A DNA stretch of 64,000 nt from the NCBI GenBank assembly GCA_003254885.1, contig QANT01005697.1:1-64000 (forward strand). Reading direction: 5' to 3'. Position 1 is the first letter of the stretch, and every line of letters starts with the position of its first letter. Position numbers and translations under genes: made by a program. Origin of the DNA: Purshia tridentata. Taxonomy: Eukaryota; Streptophyta; Magnoliopsida; Rosales; Rosaceae. The notes beneath the pieces are model-generated. The model was given only the letters and a program-made list of their open reading frames with translations. It had not been told where the DNA came from and made no database searches. This document shows positions 1-10,938 of this stretch, piece by piece.

Positions 1-666
1 ACTTGTTTTAAGTAGAACTGGCCATATCTTATTTATGTATTTATGTATGTAATAAAATGTATTTATGTATGTAATAAAATGTATTTACTTATGTAGTATA
101 ATATATTTAATTTAAATTGTTTGTTGAAGAAATATATATTTATTTTTCTTAATAGGTGAAACGGATTGTGTCTTGTTTGCTCGTTAGTTTTCATGTCATG
201 TTTGTGTTGACTTTTTATTCACATATTACCTTAACGAATCGTGTTCATCAGTTAATTTAAAGAGTACTTTGTGTGGTGTTTGATCATAACCCACAAACAC
301 ACGACCCGTTGTCATGTCTAATGTTAAGCATAACAACCAAAATGTGATTTTTTTGTGTGTACTAACTACTAAATTGTAATTACAAAGATTAGTAATGGGA
401 CAATTTTAAAACAGTTGGGAGTTGGATATATCACCAGCTAAAATTTTGTTAGGTGAGGTCCAAGATAGGTAGGGCATGTCAAAATTGAATATATATTTAA
501 TAGCCAGGAAAAGTGTCGTCTCAAACCTTTGCCACCATCATGTAGCATAAGTCACATGGGAAGTTCTCCAATGAGTAAATGCAGTGCATACAATATTGTT
601 TCCAGGAGATGGTGCATGTCTGCATGATCAAAGACTCAAAGTTTCATGGACCACCCCGGCACCCCT

Positions 667-697
<31 letters not shown>

Positions 698-3600
698 NTT
701 TTTTAATATTTTCATGATCACTACCCTACAATGAAATCCAACGGTTCGGGTAGTGTCCCATTTAGTTGTTGGGGTAAGTACCCTCTTCTTAATTGGGATA
801 TATAGTACCAGATTTTACCAAGCCATCAATTTTGATCACTTAAAGTTTTTTTTTTTTTTTCATAAATATAAGAAAAGCATTAAATTGCTAGGTAATTAAG
901 TCGAGTTATTAGAGGTTAATGTACTGTTGCAATAAAATAAAAAACTTAATGTCTTGCCTCATATAGTAACATGGGAATATGTGATCATGAATTTTTTACA
1001 CACTTGCAATTATTTACTCTCTGAGCCAAAATAATGCAATTATTTTTACGTTCATTTATTTATTTTTCCAACAACTCACATGCATGATTGAGCATCTTGA
1101 CTGGGCAGTGAATCAAGTAATAAAATATAACATTGCAAGAAATATTAGTTTAGAGTTTAGAGCATTGATTGGCACGTTTCTTCAAAGGAACAAGTCACAT
1201 GCATTTTCTAAAAAACAGTATTTAGCAATTAATACTGGGTCATGCACTGTTGAGAAGAGCATTCATTATTAATTTATTACTAGTTAGAAATTGGGTAGAG
1301 CTTGGAGCTGCAGCCTGAGAGCCACGTGTACACAGAGAAGAATCGAGTTCCAGATGGGCCGCTCTCTCTATTGGGTTGCTGCTTGTCAGACTCCCTTCAC
1401 AAAAATCACACTCACTAAGGTGGGCCATGGCCCGTTTGTACCTAGTTTTGTTTTGGACTGATAAGAGAGATCCACTGCCCAAAAACAAGGCCATTTCGAT
1501 ATTTGAAACCAAGGCCCAGCTTAATTCTCTTCTTTTCGTAATTGGGTAGCTACAAGAAATCGAAGGAAATATTATTATATATAATGTAGAATTGTCATGT
1601 GATGTCTATTATAATATAAGTAAATAACAGTTTATACTTTTGAAGTATAGCAATAATAATAATATTTACCAATTTATTAAGTGTTGCAGTTATACAAAAC
1701 AATTTCTCTATTAAAAACAAAAGTAAAGGAAGCCGAGAAGAATTACATGTAACGATGTGGCAATGAGAACGAACCACGTTGCAAGCCGACAAAACACCAG
1801 TCATATACTCAGGCCTCAACTTAACCGTATGACCTTCGACAAAAACAAAAGAACTTAACCGTATAATCGAAAGCGTATGTCAGAAGTGCCACGTCACGTA
1901 CCCCTTCCCCACTTGTTTTTTTTTTTTTGTGTGGCCAAAACCCCTTCCCCACTTGTTAATCCTGAACCATTAACCATATAGTTGGTCAAAAATTCGGAGC
2001 ACCATTACGTTTGTTTACGCCGCACGTGAGTAAGTATCAATCCTGAAAGTCCTCAGGGTCCTCCTCTTTCGTGTATGTCGATAAGAATAGCTCAATCAAA
2101 AACGTGAAGGTTGAAACCGCTGGATAGACAAACTGTGTTTCCATGCTTTATCTTATTTAATTTTTATTTATTGATGTTAAGCTTTTACATTTGTTTGATT
2201 GTCACATTCGTTGAGATGACTTCAATATGCTTCAACTCTCTTAATTTTTAATTTACTTAATATAAGAAAACCACATATTTGGGATAACGTCTGTTTTGTA
2301 AATTATTGCCTGGTGACCTTTTTTTTAATAAGAAAACAAAAAAGAAATATTATGTCAATTTTTTATTTCATTGTGACAGTAAAACACTAGCTGTAATTAC
2401 ACATCCATTTAGCCAAAATTTCTAGCGAAATGGTAAACTTTACTCATGGATGTGACAATATAAGCATATTTTGTCCAGGGAGATTTTAAACCCACAATTA
2501 GGGAAAAGTTGTTTTATTGAGTAATTAATAGTATATATTTGAAATTTCGCATGAAAAAAAGATAATATTCTTGGTCATATGGTCGTAATTAAGAGTAAAT
2601 TATCTTTTGCGTTGGTTTTTGTAATACTCTTAACATTTACAGGAAATAGTACGATCAAAGCTAAATTTAAGCTTTTTATTTTGTTGCTTTAAACCATAAA
2701 TTTCCTTAACAAGTGAATCTTCATGGACTCAATTTGGGCCCTGCCAAGCAGACTAATCTTTCCATAGAAATGGACCAGGCCCAGTCAAACAAAGAGAGAG
2801 GCCACCTTCTGGAATTCCATATTTCTCTAGAAATTTAGGGACAAAAGGTTAAAACATATTCGTCATTTTCATGTAGTCCACAAGAATCATCCATGAAAGG
2901 ATAAAGCTTGAAACTTTCTAGTAGTTTCAGTTTATGAAACATGACCATGTCAGATTGTCTGTCTCATAATGAAAAAAGACAAAGGATTTTGGCCAAATAA
3001 TCGCCATAATCTTTGTATGATGAGAATAATTACCATAACCCCCAAAAAATGGCCAATAATTTTGTGGTGTCTATCCAATATTGAGGCCAAGTCATGATAC
3101 ACTAGCAGCCAAATCACTGCTCTTATGACCTATAATTCTTGAGAAAGGAAGGAAGGGAATAATTCTACGCCAGATAAAGTTATATGCATTAATAACCAAA
3201 GTTTGGTGCATGTTTAATTTTTATATTCCAGTCAAATGAAGAAATCCCTCAAACCAGTGTGGAAGGCCGTTGGCTTGAGCAGCCACCCACAATCATCTAT
3301 ATCCTCTTCTCTCTAGGACTTGCCCTTGTTCGTTGACCCAATATGACCCAAATTAAGTGCCTGGATTAATCGAATTGGGTGTGGTTTACTACAACTCAAA
3401 CCTCTCTTCTCTAAACACAGCATCTAATCCCTACCATCAGTTGGTGGCCCACCGATTCATCCTATGGTCATGACTATGCCTACCCCCAATAGTTTTCAAA
3501 GAAAACAAGGGGGCATTGACCCACTCCACCAATAAGACAATAAATAAATAACAAAAGAAAATTAAATAAAAGGGTCAAAATGACTCCAACCACCATGGTC

Positions 3601-3820
3601 GGTATGGTAATTTTGACTAAAGCAGAAGGGGCAAGTTTGGTAGAGAATCATGTGGGCACGCCTAAGAGTCGTCTAAATTTTGATTAATTCATACGAAGCG
3701 AATTGGAGTTACTGGCCTTAGACACAGCCAGAGCGAGAGCCACAGCACCTTCCTTTTGGCAAAAACCTTCCCTTTCTCACTGTTCATGAACAAATCGTGT
3801 CCTTTTCCTTTGTTTCGTTT
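1..3820. other. Gene-free AT-rich left flank
   Basis: I see no gene here that I can support. Short open frames near 1084-1272 and 1240-1819 show no family resemblance, no splice context and no codon pattern. A 22-bp unit is repeated in tandem at about 39-82. A poly-T run at 670-704 contains an N at 698. Two G-box cores (CACGTG) lie at 1323-1328 and 2023-2028, but both are well over 1 kb from the nearest start codon. The last few hundred bases probably include the promoter of the small gene that starts at 3983. Confidence 0.6.
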
Positions 3821-3822
3821 CC

Positions 3823-3832
3823 ATATATATAG
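3823..3832 (+). promoter_or_regulatory. TATA-like box for the small gene at 3983
   Basis: A run of alternating TATATATA lies about 150 bases upstream of the start codon at 3983, on the coding strand. The spacing would leave a 5' leader of roughly 120 bases. This is sequence resemblance only. Confidence 0.45.
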
Positions 3833-3982
3833 TATTCAATACGTTCATAACTCCTCAAGAAAACAGATACACAAGGCCTAACGTGTGATTTCTTGGCACC
3901 CTAAGACAAATAACAACAGCGTGCGAGTCTTTTTGTGAACAGCCTTTGGCCAGAGCACATAGATATAGATATACATATAGAC

Positions 3983-4222
3983 ATGGAGCACAACCACAAA
4001 AACAACCAAAACAACCACACAGTCGAAAACAGCAGCAACAACAGGAACATGGATGAAGAGGGATACATGGGTGTTCCAATCCACAGCCAAGTGATGAAGG
4101 TCAAGCAAGAATTCGAGAAAATCAAGCACCCATCTCTGCAGCAGCCATCGGAGATGAGACGTGTGCTTCTTCATGAGATTACTCGGCAGCGCTCCCGTTC
4201 GCCGCTCGGATTGGCTGCATAG
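3983..4222 (+). CDS. Small conserved plant protein of unknown function (79 aa)
   Basis: Single-exon frame of 79 codons starting at ATG 3983; the frame is open further upstream, but that part has no ATG. The first 25 residues are rich in Asn and His (MEHNHKNNQNNH). The rest resembles a family of small plant proteins of unknown role: a hydrophilic segment VPIHSQVMKVKQEFEKIK, then HPSLQQP, then EMRRVLLHEITRQRSRSPLG near the C-terminus. The middle looks helical and the end is basic with an Arg-Ser stretch. I see no signal peptide or membrane segment. My memory is that relatives often run a few residues past SPLGLA, whereas this one stops at LAA. By position it may match Arabidopsis AT1G24600, but I am not sure of that locus. 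Function unknown; coding status is fairly sure because of the conserved core and the upstream TATA-like box. Confidence 0.7.
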   Translation: MEHNHKNNQNNHTVENSSNNRNMDEEGYMGVPIHSQVMKVKQEFEKIKHPSLQQPSEMRRVLLHEITRQRSRSPLGLAA

Positions 4223-5400
4223 CACTTGCCCTGCATGCTGCCAACGCTTTACAACTTTTTTTTTTTGCTTCTTCTTTTCTAGTTTCTATCACACCAACCA
4301 GTATTTGGTGTTTTGGGGTTCTACTTTAGTTGTACATATCGTTGGCGTAGGAGTTGGTAACTCAAAGTTATGGTGAAAACAATCTTGTTTCTACTTATTT
4401 GGTCTCATCGTTTCTCATCAGTTTATATCTATGATTTAGGGTTCCTAAAAGTTTTGCAGTTAGGATGATATATTTTTGTTTCACCATTAGACTCCGTCTA
4501 AAAGTGACTGTTTGTCACGCACATGCACAATATATTCAGTTGTTGAGAATTATTCTGTCTTTTGTTTTCACGTATATAACGTTGCAGTTCGACCACACAA
4601 AAAGAAAAAAAGAAAAATCATTGCAACTCTTATTTATATGCCGTCTGTAACACCTATCCCAACTGAGAATATTCTTTATCTATGAATAAACATCTTAGAA
4701 TAATTTCCCTCCCAATTTTATTCTTATATTTACTGTGGTTAAAGACGTGCGTGTGTATTATTGTTCTAAAACCTCAAGTGACCTAACCCCTATCGATACA
4801 AACCATTGTAGTTAAACCTGTTGTCTTCGATGTTCCGACATATTCAAGCATAGTTTAACTGGTAAATTCATACGCTGTAGGAAAAGGCCCTTCACCTATC
4901 GATACCAACCATTGTAGTTAAACCTGTTGTCTTCGATGTTCCGACATATTCAAGCATAGTTTAACTGGTAAATTCATACGCTGTAGGAAAAGGCCCTTCA
5001 TAAGTCAGTTTTAGATCTAACATTCAGAGAAACGAAAAACAGCTACAAGAGTTCCTGAAGAGACATTTCAGGGCCATCCTAACTAGTGAAAGAATTCCAT
5101 CCATACATTTCTCCTCCTAACGTCATCAATTATATTCGAAGTAAAAAAAATAATATATCATGAGTTTTAAGCCATTATATCCTACAGAAGGAATTACATT
5201 GACTTATTCAGTACAAGAAACTATTTAAAGACAAACAATCTGTGATTAATGCTAGCGAAAACCATTCTAGGACCATAATACTCAAATTACTAGTGAGCAG
5301 GAAGATATTGTAAAACAAAGCAGCAGAAAACATGAGTTAAGAGATTTTTGAGCAAACATGCCAGATTTTGAATGATTCCGGATTCCTCTACCATTGCAAC
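4223..5400. other. Intergenic, with 3' ends of two convergent genes
   Basis: No gene found. The stretch should hold the 3' untranslated part of the small gene on the left and of the SET-domain gene on the right, which converge here. It also contains a 106-bp tandem duplication, listed separately. Confidence 0.6.
4789..5000. repeat. 106-bp tandem duplication, two copies
   Basis: Copies at 4789-4894 and 4895-5000 are nearly identical (both begin CCTATCGATAC and end GGCCCTTCA). The near identity points to a recent duplication or an assembly duplicate. No coding content. Confidence 0.9.
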
Positions 5401-8357
5401 TTAGCCTTGAGCAGTGGCTGTTTCTTTTGATGTCAGTAACTTCACCCTCCTTGTGAGATCTCTCATCACGTCTATAATGACAGTTTTCTTCTGGATTCTG
5501 AACTGGACAGCAGACTCAGTAGAATCTGAAACAGCCTTTTTTAACATGGATTCATCCTCCATGATTTTGGTAGGGAAGTGTCCCAGTGCAATCACACATA
5601 GCGCAATAATGGTACGAAAAGCAGCTATTTCATTTGCAATACCAAGGGGAGCTTCGACTAGTATAGATTTAAGTATATTTAAATCATGCTTCTGCACTGT
5701 TTCTATGTCACTGGCAAGAACAACTCTTAAGGCTGCCAACAAGCGTCCCTCAACCAATTCCTGACCTCCTAAGCATACCTGTCAGGCAAATGAAAAGACA
5801 TCGTTAAATTATAAGAACTTGTGCACCAGGAATTATAAAGAGGTAAGTCTTTGATAATTTAACTACAATTAACATGATCAATCTGATAAGAAGGTTACAT
5901 CTCTAACTATGCTTATGGACCATGGAAAGTTCAAAAATTAAGTACTCGGGACTAGGATTTGAGACAGAATCCCCCAGAAAAATTCCGCTGGTGGTTTGGT
6001 TTTAGAAATTGAGAAAAAGAGAAAAGGCATTGTAAAACATCCAGCACAAGTCATAAAAGTTGATGACCACTTTAAATTTACTTAAATTCTGCATAATATT
6101 TGGAGGGCATTTAACCAAAAAAATAGATAACATCCATGTGACTTACTTCAAGCCAATAAGCCATTTTCCTCAGATGCAACCTATCAGAATTTTTCTTCAT
6201 ACCAAAACTGAGAAATGATAGGATTAAAGCTTGCTACTACTCATAGTGAACATTCATAGATTTAACCAAATTATAATGCAAGATAATAGCAACAATAAAA
6301 TTTCAGGGAAGCAGACACCTTAAGAAGAGGAGCCTCCCCATCTAACTTTAGGTGGCATAATATTGCTTTTTGCCATGGAGATGGTGCAGAGAAGCTGGGT
6401 GAGGATACTCCAGCAGCCATACTTGCAGCATCCAAAAGTGCCCCATCGTATTTGAGCTCAATACAATCATAGGGGTTTGAAGGTATCACAAATCCATAAT
6501 CAAGTAGGAAAAGATCATTGTTTAAACAGCCATAGTTAAGTACTAAACAATCATTCTGCTTGATCATTGTTTCTGCCACAACCTGGAATGAGAGAGAATC
6601 ATCACTGAGTAAACAAAACTGTGATTTCAATGTCATTTTCCTTTACAATTAATGGCTTAGAGAATTTTTGAATGAAATTAAAGAAACATAAAACAAATAA
6701 AACCTTTACTAGCATCTTCTTGTTCCTGTCATCTTGGTCCTGAACTATTAGGGCATTTGGCTTGAAACTATGGTTGCACATATCGATGAGAGGAAGCATC
6801 ATGGGGACCTCATCGTAGATCCCATTTGGAAGCTTTTTACCATATAAGCGGAATGCCCGAGATGAAACTGCTGACATTGCCCATCCAAGGGAGGATGCAT
6901 CCACAGCTTGTCCACCAAAAGGGTGATCATTGGGTTTCAGATTTTCAAGAGCACGGTTGACTTCTTGTTCAAAATCAAGAAGAAATCTGCATCTCTTGTT
7001 TACCTGGAACAAGAAATCACTACGTACTTCAAACCTTGCTGTGGAAATCAAGTGGTTATTAAGATAGGAATATTAACACAAGCTATATTACATGGCCTTC
7101 AAATAAAGGCGCGTCTCTGTGTCAGAATTGTCTAAATCCCCATTCTAGGAATGAGGAGACAACTTGAAGGGAGTGATTCTCTTATTTAATATCTTGAAGT
7201 TAGAACAAAATGTGTGTGAGACAAAGCATATCCAACAGCATGGAAGGCAACTCAGAGAGTAACTTATGGTAAACTAGAGGACCAATCCATCTCTTTTATG
7301 TGGTCAATTACGGTACCTGGTAAAGAAGTGGAGCATATTGCAAATTCTTTATGTCCTCGCCAGGAAAGAAGATGGGCACACTAAATGTTTCAGGGAGGTT
7401 GCTGATGTACGGCCACCAAAAGGATCCAACTTTTGCTCTTTCTTGCAGAAGCTTCAAACCCAATTTCATTGCCCATAGTTCCTCTGCCAAATGCTTCCAC
7501 AGTATCCAATTTACTCATATTCAAAACTCAGTACAGCCTAATGTACAAAACTTTAAGTTACCAACCTATGCAGAGTAAAGAAAACCTAAATGGTATACCG
7601 CAGTACTAGGATTTTATGTTAGCAGACATTTGTCACAAAAATTTCATTCGAGAAAAAAACCCATTAAAGAACATCTACAACTGAGGAGACATTTTGATAA
7701 GGGAGATAAAGACAGAATGCCATGTGCTACACCAGTGACTTGAACATTCAAATCCCATGGAAACAGTCCTTCAATTCCAACTTAGTATACATGTACATCA
7801 AAGTTCAAGCTTTACAGCTCTTTTGAACTAAATGAGAGGTTCCATACTTCCACTACGGAACCTAATTGTAAAATTGTTCTTTCGAACAAAACTAAAAAGA
7901 AAGATAGCAAAATGCAAAATACCCGTTTACCAAAAGGCATAGTACATTACAATACACTAAAATATGAGCATAAACTAATAAAGAGAGCATGTGAAAGCCA
8001 AAAGCACTTACCGGGAACTTGGCGAGCTAAATTGACGAGAACAGAATCAATCTCATCTCCACCCTCCGATTCAAGAGAGCCAAATCTTAACGGTACGTGC
8101 TCGGGAAGAACAATAAGTTGAGAACCTTTTGGAATTTCCTCAGAAGCCACCAGTCCAAGACCAAAGGATGTGTCTTGAGCTATTTTCACGGCCTCGTGGA
8201 CGAACCCTCCTTCCCTACGGACCCACTTAATCAGGTCAGGTGGATGTGGGACCAAGCGCCCAGGATAAGACACTGAGGCGGACACTGAGGCTGAGGCGGC
8301 GCAAGTAAAAGGCCGGAAGGCGGTGAGAGAAGCCATTACCATTTTGGAAGCTGCCAT
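5401..8357 (-). CDS. SET-domain protein lysine methyltransferase, Rubisco LSMT family
   Basis: Five exons on the minus strand: 8012-8357, 7317-7483, 6704-7003, 6319-6582, 5401-5778, all GT-AG and in frame, giving 484 residues. The start is ATG 8357; a further upstream in-frame codon is TTG only. Residues 1-30 are rich in Ala, Ser and Thr with few acids, as in plastid transit peptides. The SET fold follows: GLGLVASEEIPKG (67-79), the split SET core LIDMCNHSF (243-251, N248 and H249) and LNYG...LDYGF (286-302), the cofactor and lysine-channel motifs. The C-terminal part (VEGRLLAALRVVLAS and on) matches the Rubs-subs-bind helical domain that in this family grips the substrate. It is not the canonical LSMT, whose sequence differs; AT1G24610 is the likely counterpart, given that CML25 lies next door. 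Substrate unknown. Confidence 0.88.
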
Positions 8358-9222
8358 GGCCAAGCCACTTCAGTCCTAGTGCTGAGAACTCGAGAGAATT
8401 TGATATTTTGGTTTTATGGATTAATTTCGATGGAAAATTGTTGTTGTTGTGTTGATGGGGAATAATTTCGGGATTTCGTATATCTATTTGACACAAATAT
8501 TACTCACTTAACCCACTAATTTTTTTAAAGTTTTTAATTTCAGTTTTGCCTCTAAGAAAATTAATATACATGACCAAAATAAATAAATAAGGGAGGTGCC
8601 ATTGTTGTTTATTTATTTGTTACCCTCGTCATGCACTCCTCTTTCATTTGAGTTTTTCAATTTTGTAATTTAATTTTATCAATTTACTTCTATATGAAAT
8701 TTTAACCTTATATTATTGTTGTAAGGAATAACAATACGTGAATTGGTATGGCTAGTGATGATGATAGTTTTATATTATTAAAATAAAAACACTAATGAGT
8801 GATAAAATTTGGTAACAGAAGAAAATTAAGTACAAGATAAGCCAAGAAAAAATATTAAAGAAAAATCAGTTATTTTGGTGTGAGGGATACCCAAAAGAGC
8901 ATGAAAATTGGGCTCAGTACACACAAGCTGCGCTGTTTTATTCGTTTCCTTGCTTGTTTTTGGCAACAACTTGGATTCATTAATCAACCTTTTCAGTTTT
9001 CATAAGGCAAAAAAATTGGTACCAACCAATACGAAAACTTGTTTCCAAAAGTAGCAATAGACCAATTTGAAGTCCATTAACGACACATGAAATGATTATA
9101 CAAAGATGAAGATGATAAAAAAGCTAGCAATGAAAAAGAAAGAAGAGAAGTCTAGATATTCTAAACAATAGTTGATGACGAATTAGTCGAAAGTCAGATC
9201 GATCGAATGGATTTGATCACGT
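8358..9222. other. Intergenic between SET-domain and CML genes
   Basis: No gene found. Promoter and 5' leader of the SET-domain gene on the left, 3' region of the calcium-sensor gene on the right. AT-rich with no obvious repeat. Confidence 0.6.
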
Positions 9223-9780
9223 TCAAACGGAAGCTGATCCCATCATCATCATCACCTTGAACTCATCAAAATTGATCATACCGTCGCCGTCGCTGTCGAC
9301 CCCACTGATCATCTTCTTGCACTCGGCAATCGAACACTCATCGCCCAAGCTCTTCAGCACTTCGTGCAACTCCTCCGCCGAAATCGACCCGTTCCCGTCG
9401 ATGTCGTACACCGAGAAAGCGTCCTTCAGATTCTCCAGCGCCTCCGCCGAGTCGACCCCTTTGGTGTTGAGCTCCACGAACTCCTTGAAGTCGATGAACC
9501 CGTCGCCGTCGCCGTCCACCTCCAGGATCATGTTGCGGAGCTCTTCGTCGGAGCACGGCTGGCCCAGGCTGCCCATGATGGCTCCCAGCTCCGACGCCGA
9601 GATCTTATCGTCGCCGTTCACGTCGAATTTCTTGAAGACCTGCTTGAGCTCCGCAATCTGAGCGCGCATGTTGAAGGACGGAGATCGCGACGGTGTGCCC
9701 ATCGTGAATGGGGTTGGAGTACCGGCTGTGGTTGATGGGCTCGATTTCTTCTTCCGGGAGAAGAGAGATTTGAAACCCAT
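9223..9780 (-). CDS. CML25: Calmodulin-like calcium sensor, CML25 type
   Basis: Intronless frame of 185 residues from ATG 9780; an upstream in-frame TTG is not a plausible start. The N-terminal 40 residues are basic and rich in Ser, Thr and Pro (SLFSRKKKSS), with Gly2 but no Cys near the start. Four EF-hand loops follow, each 12 residues with canonical Asp/Gly/Glu positions: 53-64 (DVNGDDKISASE), 89-100 (DGDGDGFIDFKE), 126-137 (DIDGNGSISAEE) and 162-173 (DSDGDGMINFDE). The strings ELNTKG, LENLKDAFSVYDIDGNGSIS and SLGDECSIAEC are hallmarks of CML25/26 rather than calmodulin itself. All four loops should bind calcium; the role is as a cytosolic calcium decoder. The coding region is GC-rich compared with its surroundings. 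CML26 or a close paralogue is the main alternative. Confidence 0.9.
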   Translation of the reverse strand: MGFKSLFSRKKKSSPSTTAGTPTPFTMGTPSRSPSFNMRAQIAELKQVFKKFDVNGDDKISASELGAIMGSLGQPCSDEELRNMILEVDGDGDGFIDFKEFVELNTKGVDSAEALENLKDAFSVYDIDGNGSISAEELHEVLKSLGDECSIAECKKMISGVDSDGDGMINFDEFKVMMMMGSASV

Positions 9781-10938
9781 TTGGATTCTGGAAGAGAGAA
9801 CCAATTCAAAAAACCAGATTGAAGAAGGAAAATGTGAGATTCAGAATTTGGGTATTTTGTTTGGGAATTGGGATTTTTGTTGTTGCAGACTTGCAGGTAT
9901 GAGAGGTGTTATTTATTATACGAGATGAGAATGGGTGAGTAAATGAGAGAGATAGAGAGTTTGGTTAGGAATTAATAACTGACTGCCATAACAAAAACAG
10001 AATCCAACTGAATCTCTCTCCTCTTTTTCTCTATATATGTTGTTTTGTTTACCAGCAAAAATTAAATTAAAAAACTCCATTGTAATGTTGTTGTTTGTTG
10101 TTGTCGCCAAATTTGCGCGTTACAGTAATTACACACTACACACCAACTCAATGACTCATGGATCCCACGCGTTACCCACTAAACAAACTTTTTTATATGT
10201 TTTTGTTTTTAGGTGGTTATTATTCTCTTCGCCATAATAATTAACTCAAGCAAACTAATTTTAACACAAAAATCCTTCTCAATTTCTCTAATAAATAAAC
10301 GAACATGCCAATTTTTCTTTTTTTGTTTGGTTTCTTAATATTGTATTTTCTATGAATCCTTGCATATTTAGAGGGTAATGATAAAATTTCAAACCAAATG
10401 ATCCCAAATATGTTACATCAATAATTGGATTAGATAAGATTTTTATTTTTGTTTTTTTAGTGTTAAATATATGAATGTTTATGATAAGTGTAGTATAGTG
10501 ATGTTATATATATTAAATTTTTTTTTTTTCAGTGTTAGATATATTTCTTTAATGAACTCTTGACCAAAAAATAGTAATGAACTCAATTATATACGGTAAT
10601 TATGGGCAAGCCTAAGAGGAAAATTGCACTCCTGTTTTGACTTAGAAATTAAAGCAATCTTAAGCTCGCAACAGTCAACCCCTTCACATGATGTCCTCCT
10701 CAAAAGACCCCACTTTACACCATGAATCAATCTCTGGCCATAAGAAAGGAAAAGAAAGAGCATACACCATTAATCAATCAATTCTCAAACACAGAGAGAG
10801 AAGAAACACAACTTTTCTAATTTCTAGAGGTAGAAACAAATACAAAAAGTTCATCTTTTAACTCCCTTCTGTATTTTGATGAAAGAAAACTGAGAGTCTC
10901 ATTGAAAGAGTGAGTATTTTCATCTCACTCGAATCGTG
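9781..10938. other. Shared upstream region of divergent CML and ankyrin genes
   Basis: Separates the start codons of two genes transcribed away from each other. No gene found inside. The left part must hold the CML promoter and leader, the right part the promoter and leader of the ankyrin gene. Confidence 0.6.
9911..9920 (-). promoter_or_regulatory. TATA-like box for the CML gene
   Basis: Read on the minus strand the sequence is TATAATAAAT, about 130 bases upstream of the start codon at 9780. Spacing and strand suit a core promoter; no other evidence. Confidence 0.4.

Noticed and set aside
1240-1819. Open frames of 74 and 90 codons on the minus strand
   Set aside because: No family resemblance, no splice or promoter context, and low-complexity composition. 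Chance frames in AT-rich DNA.
3855-4225. Cys-rich and hydrophobic frames on the minus strand opposite the small gene
   Set aside because: They are the reverse complement of the Asn/His-rich codons of the 79-residue protein and have no own context.
5401-8357. Calling the SET gene Rubisco LSMT itself
   Set aside because: The protein differs from pea LSMT through the SET core and C-terminus. Only family membership is supported.
9257-9735. Long frames overlapping the CML gene in other frames
   Set aside because: GC-rich coding DNA leaves few stops in other frames; only the EF-hand frame has meaningful motifs.
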